Under the pieces are notes generated by a model. That model was not told the origin of the DNA, searched no databases, and saw only the letters and a list, made by a program, of their open reading frames with translations. 64,000 nt of DNA from a bacterium SCSIO 12844 (GTDB taxonomy: Bacteria > Pseudomonadota > Gammaproteobacteria > Francisellales > Francisellaceae), in NCBI GenBank assembly GCA_024397935.1, contig CP073743.1:806001-870000 (forward strand), given 5' to 3'. The position numbers and the translations under genes were made by a program. Positions 53,401 to 64,000 of this stretch are shown here, piece by piece. Every line of letters starts with the position of its first letter. Positions within the stretch are counted from its first letter, which is position 1.

Positions 53401-56400
53401 AATAGCTCCAGTCACCATCCGCTTCAATGGTTAAGTCACCATAAGTACCAGAGATGGTTTCAGCATTAAAGACAGCTTCACCTGTATCGGTATCAGAAAT
53501 CGTTAATGTACCAGAAGTGGTTAAAGTAGCTGCTGCATCTTCGGTTACGCCACCAGTTGTGTCGCCACCAATGGTAGGATCATCATTAGTACCTGTAATG
53601 GTAATGGTAATATCTTGGGTTGTACCATCATCTGAAGTTACCGTAATTGTATCAGTAAGAGTGTCGCCAGCGCCTAAGGCTTGTATTGCAGATTGGCTAT
53701 TATCGGCAGAATAGCTCCAGTCACCATCCGCTTCGATGGTTAAGTCACCATAAGTGCCAGAGATGGTTTCAGCATTAAAGACAGCTTCACCTGTATCGGT
53801 ATCAGAAATCGTTAATGTACCAGAAGTGGTTAAAGTAGCTGCTGCATCTTCGGTTACGCTACCGGTTGTATCACCACCAATGGTAGGATCATCATTAGTA
53901 CCTGTAATGGTAATGGTAATATCTTGGGTTGTACCATCATCTGAAGTAACCGTAATTGTATCGGTAAGGGTATCGCCGTCACCTAAAGCTTGAATCGCAG
54001 ATTGACTATTATCAGCAGAATAAGACCAGTCACCATCCGCTTCGATAGTTAAGTCACCATAGGTACCAGAGATGGTTTCAGCATTAAAGACGGCTTCACC
54101 TGTATCGGTGTCAGAAATCGTTAATGTACCAGAAGTGGTTAAAGTAGCCGCTGCATCTTCAGTCACAGAGCCTGAGGTATCGCCACCAATGGTAGGCTCA
54201 TCATTAGTACCTGTAATGGTAATGGTAATATCTTGGGTTGTACCATCATCTGAAGTTACAGTAATCGTATCAGTAAGGGTGTCACCGTCACCTAAAGCCT
54301 GAATCGCAGATTGAGAGTTATCAGCAGAATAGCTCCAGTCACCATCCGCTTCGATGGTTAAGTCACCATAAGTACCAGAGATGGTTTCAGCATTAAAGAC
54401 AGCTTCACCTGTATCGGTATCAGAAATCGTTAATGTACCAGAAGTGGTTAAAGTAGCCGCTGCATCTTCAGTCACGCCACCAGTTGTGTCGCCACCAATG
54501 GTAGGCTCATCATTAGTACCTGTAATGGTAATGGTAATATCTTGGGTTGTACCATCATCTGAAGTTACAGTAATCGTATCAGTAAGGGTGTCACCGTCAC
54601 CTAAAGCCTGAATGGCAGATTGAGAGTTATCAGCAGAATAGCTCCAGTCACCATCCGCTTCAATGGTTAAGTCACCATAAGTACCAGAGATGGTTTCAGC
54701 ATTAAAGACAGCTTCACCTGTATCGGTATCAGAAATCGTTAATGTACCAGAAGTGGTTAAAGTAGCTGCTGCATCTTCGGTTACGCCACCAGTTGTGTCG
54801 CCACCAATGGTAGGATCATCATTAGTACCTGTAATGGTAATGGTAATATCTTGGGTTGTACCATCATCTGAAGTTACCGTAATTGTATCAGTAAGAGTGT
54901 CGCCAGCGCCTAAGGCTTGTATTGCAGATTGGCTATTATCGGCAGAATAGCTCCAGTCACCATCCGCTTCGATGGTTAAGTCACCATAAGTGCCAGAGAT
55001 GGTTTCAGCATTAAAGACAGCTTCACCTGTATCGGTATCAGAAATCGTTAATGTACCAGAAGTGGTTAAAGTAGCTGCTGCATCTTCGGTTACGCTACCG
55101 GTTGTATCACCACCAATGGTAGGATCATCATTAGTACCTGTAATGGTAATGGTAATATCTTGGGTTGTACCATCATCTGAAGTAACCGTAATTGTATCGG
55201 TAAGGGTATCGCCGTCACCTAAAGCTTGAATCGCAGATTGACTATTATCAGCAGAATAAGACCAGTCACCATCCGCTTCGATAGTTAAGTCACCATAGGT
55301 ACCAGAGATGGTTTCAGCATTAAAGACGGCTTCACCTGTATCGGTGTCAGAAATCGTTAATGTACCAGAAGTGGTTAAAGTAGCCGCTGCATCTTCAGTC
55401 ACAGAGCCTGAGGTATCGCCACCAATGGTAGGCTCATCATTAGTACCTGTAATGGTAATGGTAATATCTTGGGTTGTACCATCATCTGAAGTTACAGTAA
55501 TCGTATCAGTAAGGGTGTCACCGTCACCTAAAGCCTGAATCGCAGATTGAGAGTTATCAGCAGAATAGCTCCAGTCACCATCCGCTTCGATGGTTAAGTC
55601 ACCATAAGTACCAGAGATGGTTTCAGCATTAAAGACAGCTTCACCTGTATCGGTATCAGAAATGGTTAAGCTACCAGAAGTGGTTAAAGTAGCTGCTGCA
55701 TCTTCGGTTACGCTACCGGTTGTATCACCACCAATGGTGGGATCATCATTAGTACCTGTAATGGTAATGGTAATATCTTGGGTTGTACCATCATCTGAAG
55801 TTACAGTAATTGTATCAGTAAGGGTCTCGCCGTCACCTAAAGCTTGAATGGCAGATTGAGAGTTATCGGCAGAATAGCTCCAGTCACCATCCGCTTCGAT
55901 AGTTAAGTCACCATAAGTACCAGAGATGGTTTCAGCATTAAAGACGGCTTCACCTGTATCGGTATCAGAAATCGTTAATGTACCAGAAGTGGTTAAAGTA
56001 GCTGCTGCATCTTCAGTCACAGAGCCTGACGTATCGCCACCAATGGTAGGGTCATCATTAGTACCTGTAATGGTAATGGTAATATCTTGGGTTGTACCAT
56101 CATCTGAAGTTACCGTAATCGTATCAGTAAGGGTATCACCGTCACCTAAAGCCTGAATCGCAGATTGACTATTATCAGCAGAATAGCTCCAGTCACCATC
56201 CGCTTCAATGGTTAAGTCACCATAGGTGCCAGAGATGGTTTCAGCATTAAAGACGGCTTCACCTGTATCGGTATCAGAAATCGTTAATGTACCAGAAGTG
56301 GTTAAAGTAGCTGCTGCATCTTCGGTTACGCCACCAGTTGTGTCGCCACCAATGGTAGGATCATCATTAGTACCTGTAATGGTAATGGTAATATCTTGGG

Positions 56401-59400
56401 TTGTACCATCATCTGAAGTTACAGTAATTGTATCAGTAAGGGTATCGCCGTCACCTAAAGCCTGAATGGCAGATTGAGAGTTATCAGCAGAATAGCTCCA
56501 GTCACCATCCGCTTCGATGGTTAAGTCACCATAAGTGCCAGAGATGGTTTCAGCATTAAAGACGGCTTCACCTGTATCGGTATCAGAAATCGTTAATGTA
56601 CCAGAAGTGGTTAAAGTAGCCGCTGCATCTTCAGTCACAGAGCCTGAGGTATCGCCACCAATGGTAGGGTCATCATTAGTACCTGTAATGGTAATGGTAA
56701 TATCTTGGGTTGTACCATCATCTGAAGTTACAGTAATTGTATCAGTAAGGGTATCGCCGTCACCTAAAGCCTGAATGGCAGATTGAGAGTTATCAGCAGA
56801 ATAGCTCCAGTCACCATCCGCTTCGATGGTTAAGTCACCATAAGTGCCAGAGATGGTTTCAGCATTAAAGACGGCTTCACCTGTATCGGTATCAGAAATC
56901 GTTAATGTACCAGAAGTGGTTAAAGTAGCCGCTGCATCTTCGGTTACGCCACCAGTTGTGTCGCCACCAATGGTAGGATCATCATTAGTACCTGTAATGG
57001 TAATGGTAATATCTTGGGTTGTACCATCATCTGAAGTTACAGTAATTGTATCAGTAAGGGTATCGCCTTGACCTAAAGCTTGAATGGCAGATTGAGAGTT
57101 ATCAGCAGAATAGCTCCAGTCACCATCCGCTTCAATGGTTAAGTCACCATAAGTACCAGAGATGGTTTCAGCATTAAAGACAGCTTCACCTGTATCGGTA
57201 TCAGAAATCGTTAATGTACCAGAAGTGGTTAAAGTAGCCGCTGCATCTTCAGTCACAGAGCCTGAGGTATCGCCACCAATGGTAGGCTCATCATTAGTAC
57301 CTGTAATGGTAATGGTAATATCTTGGGTTGTACCATCATCTGAAGTTACAGTAATTGTATCAGTAAGGGTCTCGCCGTCACCTAAAGCCTGAATCGCAGA
57401 TTGAGAGTTATCAGCCGAATAAGACCAGTCACCATCCGCTTCGATGGTTAAGTCACCATAAGTGCCAGAGATGGTTTCAGCATTAAAGACGGCTTCACCT
57501 GTATCGGTATCAGAAATCGTTAATGTACCAGAAGTGGTTAAAGTAGCCGCTGCATCTTCAGTTACAGAGCCTGACGTATCACCACCAATGGTAGGGTCAT
57601 CATTAGTACCTGTAATGGTAATGGTAATATCTTGGGTTGTACCATCATCTGAAGTTACAGTAATTGTATCAGTAAGGGTGTCACCGTCACCTAAAGCCTG
57701 AATCGCAGATTGAGAGTTATCAGCAGAATAGCTCCAGTCACCATCCGCTTCGATAGTTAAGTCACCATAAGTACCAGAGATGGTTTCAGCATTAAAGACA
57801 GCTTCACCTGTATCGGTATCAGAAATCGTTAATGTACCAGAAGTGGTTAAAGTAGCCGCTGCATCTTCAGTTACAGAGCCTGACGTATCACCACCAATGG
57901 TAGGGTCATCATTAGTACCTGTAATGGTAATGGTAATATCTTGGGTTGTACCATCATCTGAAGTTACAGTAATTGTATCAGTAAGGGTGTCACCGTCACC
58001 TAAAGCCTGAATCGCAGATTGAGAGTTATCAGCAGAATAGCTCCAGTCACCATCCGCTTCGATAGTTAAGTCACCATAAGTACCAGAGATGGTTTCAGCA
58101 TTAAAGACAGCTTCACCTGTATCGGTATCAGAAATGGTTAATGTACCAGAAGTGGTTAAAGTAGCTGCTGCATCTTCGGTTACGCTACCGGTTGTATCAC
58201 CACCAATGGTAGGATCATCATTAGTACCTGTAATGGTAATGGTAATATCTTGGGTTGTACCATCATCTGAAGTTACAGTAATCGTATCAGTAAGGGTGTC
58301 ACCGTCACCTAAAGCTTGAATCGCAGATTGAGAGTTATCGGCAGAATAAGACCAGTCACCATCCGCTTCGATGGTTAAGTCACCATAAGTACCAGAGATG
58401 GTTTCAGCATTAAAGACAGCTTCACCTGTATCGGTATCAGAAATCGTTAATGTACCAGAAGTGGTTAAAGTAGCCGCTGCATCTTCAGTCACGCCACCAG
58501 TTGTATCACCACCAATGGTAGGATCATCATTAGTACCTGTAATGGTAATGGTAATATCTTGGGTTGTACCATCATCTGAAGTTACAGTAATTGTATCAGT
58601 AAGGGTATCACCGTCACCTAAAGCCTGAATGGCAGATTGAGAGTTATCAGCCGAATAAGACCAGTCACCATCCGCTTCGATGGTTAAGTCACCATAAGTC
58701 CCAGAGATGGTTTCAGCATTAAAGACGGCTTCACCTGTATCGGTATCAGAAATCGTTAATGTACCAGAAGTGGTTAAAGTAGCCGCTGCATCTTCGGTTA
58801 CGCCACCAGTTGTGTCGCCACCAATGGTAGGGTCATCATTAGTACCTGTAATGGTAATGGTAATATCTTGGGTTGTACCATCATCTGAAGTAACCGTAAT
58901 TGTATCAGTAAGGGTATCACCGTCACCTAAAGCCTGAATGGCAGATTGAGAGTTATCAGCCGAATAAGACCAGTCACCATCCGCTTCGATAGTTAAGTCA
59001 CCATAGGTACCAGAGATGGTTTCAGCATTAAAGACAGCTTCACCTGTATCGGTATCAGAAATCGTTAATGTACCAGAAGTGGTTAAAGTAGCTGCTGCAT
59101 CTTCAGTTACAGAGCCTGACGTATCACCACCAATGGTAGGATCATCATTAGTACCTGTAATCGTAATGGTAATATCTTGAGTTGTGCCATCATCTGAAGT
59201 TACAGTAATTGTATCAGTAAGGGTCTCGCCGTCACCTAAAGCCTGAATGGCAGATTGAGAGTTATCGGCAGAATAGCTCCAGTCACCATCCGCTTCGATG
59301 GTTAAGTCACCATAAGTACCAGAGATGGTTTCAGCATTAAAGACAGCTTCACCTGTATCGGTATCAGAAATCGTTAATGTACCAGAAGTGGTTAAAGTAG

Positions 59401-62400
59401 CCGCTGCATCTTCAGTCACGCCACCAGTTGTGTCGCCACCAATGGTAGGCTCATCATTAGTACCTGTAATGGTAATGGTAATATCTTGGGTTGTACCATC
59501 ATCTGAAGTAACCGTAATTGTATCAGTAAGGGTGTCGCCAGCGCCTAAAGCCTGAATCGCAGATTGACTATTATCAGCAGAATAGCTCCAATCACCATCA
59601 GCTTCGATAGTTAAGTCACCATAAGTACCAGAGATGGTTTCAGCATTAAAGACAGCTTCACCTGTATCGGTATCAGAAATCGTTAATGTACCAGAAGTGG
59701 TTAAAGTAGCTGCTGCATCTTCAGTCACAGAGCCTGACGTATCGCCACCAATGGTAGGGTCATCATTAGTACCTGTAATGGTAATGGTAATATCTTGGGT
59801 TGTACCATCATCTGAAGTTACAGTAATTGTATCAGTAAGGGTATCACCGTCACCTAAAGCCTGAATCGCAGATTGAGAGTTATCAGCAGAATAGCTCCAG
59901 TCACCATCCGCTTCGATGGTTAAGTCACCATAAGTACCAGAGATGGTTTCAGCATTAAAGACAGCTTCACCTGTATCGGTATCAGAAATCGTTAATGTAC
60001 CAGAAGTGGTTAAAGTAGCTGCTGCATCTTCGGTTACGCTACCGGTTGTATCACCACCAATGGTAGGATCATCATTAGTACCTGTAATGGTAATGGTAAT
60101 ATCTTGGGTTGTACCATCATCTGAAGTTACAGTAATCGTATCAGTAAGGGTATCACCGTCACCTAAAGCCTGAATGGCAGATTGAGAGTTATCAGCCGAA
60201 TAAGACCAGTCACCATCCGCTTCGATGGTTAAGTCACCATAAGTCCCAGAGATGGTTTCAGCATTAAAGACGGCTTCACCTGTATCGGTATCAGAAATCG
60301 TTAATGTACCAGAAGTGGTTAAAGTAGCCGCTGCATCTTCGGTTACGCCACCAGTTGTGTCGCCACCAATGGTAGGGTCATCATTAGTACCTGTAATGGT
60401 AATGGTAATATCTTGGGTTGTACCATCATCTGAAGTTACAGTAATTGTATCAGTAAGGGTATCACCGTCACCTAAAGCTTGAATGGCAGATTGAGAGTTA
60501 TCAGCCGAATAAGACCAGTCACCATCCGCTTCGATGGTTAAGTCACCATAAGTGCCAGAGATGGTTTCAGCATTAAAGACGGCTTCACCTGTATCGGTAT
60601 CAGAAATCGTTAATGTACCAGAAGTGGTTAAAGTAGCTGCTGCATCTTCGGTTACGCTACCGGTTGTATCACCACCAATGGTAGGATCATCATTAGTACC
60701 TGTAATGGTAATGGTAATATCTTGGGTTGTACCATCATCTGAAGTTACAGTAATCGTATCAGTAAGGGTATCACCGTCACCTAAAGCCTGAATCGCAGAT
60801 TGAGAGTTATCAGCAGAATAGCTCCAGTCACCATCCGCTTCAATGGTTAAGTCACCATAAGTACCAGAGATGGTTTCAGCATTAAAGACAGCTTCACCTG
60901 TATCGGTATCAGAAATCGTTAAGCTACCAGAAGTGGTTAAAGTAGCCGCTGCATCTTCAGTCACGCCACCAGTTGTGTCGCCACCAATGGTAGGGTCATC
61001 ATTAGTACCTGTAATGGTAATGGTAATATCTTGGGTTGTACCATCATCTGAAGTTACCGTAATTGTATCAGTAAGAGTGTCGCCAGCGCCTAAGGCTTGT
61101 ATTGCAGATTGGCTATTATCGGCAGAATAGCTCCAGTCACCATCCGCTTCGATGGTTAAGTCACCATAAGTGCCAGAGATGGTTTCAGCATTAAAGAGGG
61201 CTTCACCTGTATCGGTATCAGAAATCGTTAATGTACCAGAAGTGGTTAAAGTAGCTGCTGCATCTTCGGTTACGCTACCGGTTGTATCACCACCAATGGT
61301 AGGATCATCATTAGTACCTGTAATGGTAATGGTAATATCTTGGGTTGTACCATCATCTGAAGTAACCGTAATTGTATCGGTAAGGGTATCGCCGTCACCT
61401 AAAGCTTGAATCGCAGATTGACTATTATCAGCAGAATAAGACCAGTCACCATCCGCTTCGATGGTTAAGTCACCATAGGTACCAGAGATGGTTTCAGCAT
61501 TAAAGACGGCTTCACCTGTATCGGTGTCAGAAATCGTTAATGTACCAGAAGTGGTTAAAGTAGCCGCTGCATCTTCAGTCACAGAGCCTGAGGTATCGCC
61601 ACCAATGGTAGGCTCATCATTAGTACCTGTAATGGTAATGGTAATATCTTGGGTTGTACCATCATCTGAAGTTACAGTAATCGTATCAGTAAGGGTGTCA
61701 CCGTCACCTAAAGCCTGAATCGCAGATTGAGAGTTATCAGCAGAATAGCTCCAGTCACCATCCGCTTCGATGGTTAAGTCACCATAAGTACCAGAGATGG
61801 TTTCAGCATTAAAGACAGCTTCACCTGTATCGGTATCAGAAATGGTTAAGCTACCAGAAGTGGTTAAAGTAGCTGCTGCATCTTCGGTTACGCTACCGGT
61901 TGTATCACCACCAATGGTGGGATCATCATTAGTACCTGTAATGGTAATGGTAATATCTTGGGTTGTACCATCATCTGAAGTTACAGTAATTGTATCAGTA
62001 AGGGTCTCGCCGTCACCTAAAGCTTGAATGGCAGATTGAGAGTTATCGGCAGAATAGCTCCAGTCACCATCCGCTTCGATAGTTAAGTCACCATAAGTAC
62101 CAGAGATGGTTTCAGCATTAAAGACGGCTTCACCTGTATCGTATCAGAAATCGTTAATGTACCAGAAGTGGTTAAAGTAGCTGCTGCATCTTCAGTCACA
62201 GAGCCTGACGTATCGCCACCAATGGTAGGGTCATCATTAGTACCTGTAATGGTAATGGTAATATCTTGGGTTGTACCATCATCTGAAGTTACCGTAATCG
62301 TATCAGTAAGGGTATCACCGTCACCTAAAGCCTGAATCGCAGATTGACTATTATCAGCAGAATAGCTCCAGTCACCATCCGCTTCAATGGTTAAGTCACC

Positions 62401-64000
62401 ATAAGTACCAGAGATGGTTTCAGCATTAAAGACAGCTTCACCTGTATCGGTATCAGAAATCGTTAATGTACCAGAAGTGGTTAAAGTAGCTGCTGCATCT
62501 TCAGTCACGCCACCAGTTGTGTCGCCACCAATGTAGGATCATCATTAGTACCTGTAATGGTAATGGTAATATCTTGGTTGTACCATCATCTGAAGTTACA
62601 GTAATTGTATCAGTAAGGGTATCACCGTCACCTAAAGCCTGAATGGCAGATTGAGAGTTATCAGCCGAATAAGACCAGTCACCATCCGCTTCGATGGTTA
62701 AGTCACCGTAGGTGCCAGAGATGGTTTCAGCATTAAAGACGGCTTCACCTGTATCGGTATCAGAAATCGTTAATGTACCAGAAGTGGTTAAAGTAGCTGC
62801 TGCATCTTCAGTTACAGAGCCTGACGTATCACCACCAATGGTAGGATCATCATTAGTACCTGTAATGGTAATGGTAATATCTTGGGTTGTACCATCATCT
62901 GAAGTTACCGTAATTGTATCAGTAAGGGTGTCGCCAGCGCCTAAGGCTTGTATTGCAGATTGGCTATTATCGGCAGAATAGCTCCAGTCACCATCCGCTT
63001 CGATGGTTAAGTCACCATAAGTGCCAGAGATGGTTTCAGCATTAAAGACGGCTTCACCTGTATCGGTATCAGAAATCGTTAATGTACCAGAAGTGGTTAA
63101 AGTAGCTGCTGCATCTTCGTTACGCCACCAGTTGTGTCGCCACCAATGGTAGGATCATCATTAGTACCTGTAATGGTAATGGTAATATCTTGGGTTGTAC
63201 CATCATCTGAAGTTACAGTAATCGTATCAGTAAGGGTATCACCGTCACCTAAAGCCTGAATCGCAGATTGAGAGTTATCAGCAGAATAGCTCCAGTCACC
63301 ATCCGCTTCGATGGTTAAGTCACCATAAGTGCCAGAGATGGTTTCAGCATTAAAGAGGGCTTCACCTGTATCGGTATCAGAAATCGTTAATGTACCAGAA
63401 GTGGTTAAAGTAGCTGCTGCATCTTCGGTTACGCCACCAGTTGTGTCGCCACCAATGGTAGGATCATCATTAGTACCTGTAATGGTAATGGTAATATCTT
63501 GGGTTGTACCATCATCTGAAGTTACAGTAATTGTATCAGTAAGGGTATCGCCGTCACCTAAAGCCTGAATGGCAGATTGAGAGTTATCAGCCGAATAAGA
63601 CCAGTCACCATCCGCTTCGATGGTTAAGTCACCATAAGTGCCAGAGATGGTTTCAGCATTAAAGACGGCTTCACCTGTATCGGTATCAGAAATCGTTAAT
63701 GTACCAGAAGTGGTTAAAGTAGCCGCTGCATCTTCAGTCACAGAGCCTGAGGTATCGCCACCAATGGTAGGGTCATCATTAGTACCTGTAATGGTAATGG
63801 TAATATCTTGGGTTGTACCATCATCTGAAGTTACAGTAATTGTATCAGTAAGGGTGTCACCGTCACCTAAAGCCTGAATGGCAGATTGAGAGTTATCAGC
63901 AGAATAGCTCCAGTCACCATCCGCTTCGATGGTTAAGTCACCATAAGTACCAGAGATGGTTTCAGCATTAAAGACAGCTTCACCTGTATCGGTATCAGAA
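35435..64000 (-). CDS. Giant RTX/VCBS repeat adhesin-type protein, type I secreted (5' end outside window)
   Basis: Partial gene; about 9,520 residues lie in the window, and the N-terminus and promoter are beyond the right edge. Reading from the C-terminus: a secretion region ending [12 protein letters not shown], an RTX nonapeptide block, four cadherin-like domains with VLANDxD motifs, three tandem lectin-like modules, and then more than 81 nearly identical 103-aa VCBS-like units ([44 protein letters not shown]). Composition is Asp/Thr/Gly/Ser-rich, acidic and almost lysine-free in the repeats, and no cysteine was seen in the repeat units. The uninterrupted frame runs 35435-61582. Four single-base losses at 62140-63119 break it further upstream and are probably consensus errors. 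The apparent start at 61582 is an internal GTG of a repeat, not a real start. Likely role: surface adhesion or biofilm, exported by the adjacent system. Confidence 0.9.
35700..36205 (-). repeat. RTX calcium-binding nonapeptide block
   Basis: About ten GGxGxDxLx-type nonapeptides occur in the C-terminal part of the giant protein, for example [44 protein letters not shown] and [13 protein letters not shown]. They are interrupted once by a linker (about 50 aa containing [14 protein letters not shown]). Such repeats bind calcium outside the cell and fold into a beta-roll, typical of type I secreted proteins. They lie just before the C-terminal secretion region. Confidence 0.92.
37780..38585 (-). 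other. Three tandem lectin-like beta modules in the giant protein
   Basis: Three divergent copies of an 80-95-residue unit lie at about 38335-38585, 38030-38275 and 37780-38010. Each has an opening strand with F-x(2-3)-F and P-x-V-F or an equivalent ([35 protein letters not shown]). An aromatic-containing strand follows ([30 protein letters not shown]), and the unit closes with [20 protein letters not shown] or [10 protein letters not shown]. Copies 1 and 3 carry HTTE before this strand. The pattern resembles a sugar-binding-type (H-type-lectin-like) domain common in secreted bacterial proteins; I cannot confirm the family. It is the only non-extender, non-RTX part visible and so the best candidate for ligand binding. 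Confidence 0.5.
38742..64000 (-). repeat. Tandem array of 309-bp VCBS-like units, at least 81 copies
   Basis: The same anchor (GTAGG followed by the TGTND codons) occurs first at 38742 and last at 63767. The distance is 25,025 bp; adding the four bases lost at 62140-63119 gives 25,029 = 81 x 309. No unit of different length was found. Units differ at a few codons only: TTGG/TSGS/TTGS before VTED, GTLT/GSLT, EAVFN/EALFN, GDGD/GAGD/GDGE/GQGD before TL, TQDI/TQNI, and NDDP/NDEP. The array continues beyond the window edge. Each unit is one VCBS-type immunoglobulin-like domain, expected to act as an extender. Confidence 0.97.
62140..63119. other. Cluster of four single-base deletions in the repeat array
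   Basis: Compared with all other units, one G is missing at 62140/62141 (TATCGTATC for TATCGGTATC), at 62533 (CAATGTAGG for CAATGGTAGG), at 62576 (CTTGGTTG for CTTGGGTTG) and at 63119 (CTTCGTTAC for CTTCGGTTAC). All four are G-run contractions on the plus strand. They are the only length changes in 25 kb of repeats. Confidence 0.9.

Noticed and set aside
61579-61582. Apparent start codon of an 8,715-aa protein
   Set aside because: It is an internal GTG coding for Val in the VTED motif of a repeat. The same codon occurs in many other units, and the coding pattern continues upstream.
38613-63877. Dozens of plus-strand open frames of 72-89 aa, one per repeat unit
   Set aside because: They are antisense shadows. 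The 309-bp unit is a multiple of three, so one open antisense frame recurs in every copy. They have no ribosome binding sites.
38742-64000. CRISPR array or satellite DNA
   Set aside because: The period is 309 bp without unique spacers, the sequence is protein-coding throughout, and the translation is a known domain type (VCBS-like).

Overview
The window is a stretch of chromosome from an AT-rich gammaproteobacterium. The evidence is a set of close E. coli-like orthologues (YadG/YadH, EpmA, PerM, Ada, RecJ, CoaD with a YfhL-type ferredoxin, and a Gly-Cys-Leu tRNA cluster) written in low-GC codons. Low GC, host-interaction-type genes and several POT/MFS carriers would fit the Francisella/Piscirickettsia/Legionella side of the class, but that placement is only a guess; nothing here fixes the genus.

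Region 1 (1-7.8 kb) is housekeeping: ndk, a tRNA cluster with a duplicated tRNA-Gly, a YadGH-type ABC exporter, glutamine-dependent NAD synthetase, FtsH and a nitronate monooxygenase. Region 2 (7.9-11.8 kb) is the most eukaryote-flavoured part. A protein with a RasGEF-like core and a tubulin-tyrosine-ligase-like (TTL) protein flank an Ada methyltransferase. Both look like candidate host-directed proteins. Region 3 (11.8-17.3 kb) holds a dicarboxylate/amino-acid symporter, PerM, RecJ, EpmA and a frameshifted small secreted-protein gene. Region 4 (17.5-20.5 kb) is a tight sufS-sufA-sufT-coaD-fdx operon without sufBCD. Region 5 (20.5-30 kb) has a POT-like carrier, a DUF547 protein, the grpE/dnaK/dnaJ chaperone genes with two sigma-32-like promoters, an MTA/SAH-nucleosidase-like protein with changed catalytic residues, an orphan FecE-type ATPase and a DHA2-like MFS carrier.

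Region 6 (30-64 kb, all on the minus strand) is a type I secretion locus. A giant adhesin-type substrate gene runs off the right edge. It is followed downstream by two overlapping ABC exporter genes and an HlyD-type adaptor. The substrate has at least 81 VCBS-like units of exactly 309 bp (103 aa), then three tandem lectin-like modules, four cadherin-like domains, an RTX nonapeptide block and a C-terminal secretion region. At least about 9,520 residues lie in the window and the N-terminus lies outside it. The frame is broken by four single-G losses clustered within 1 kb. The anchor spacing equals 81 x 309 exactly once those four bases are restored, so the breaks are probably consensus errors rather than decay. 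The two ABC proteins carry complementary losses of catalytic residues, as expected for a heterodimer with one degenerate ATP site.

The most unusual material is the giant repeat array with its higher-order duplications, the asymmetric two-ATPase secretion system beside it, and the RasGEF-like and TTL-like genes.
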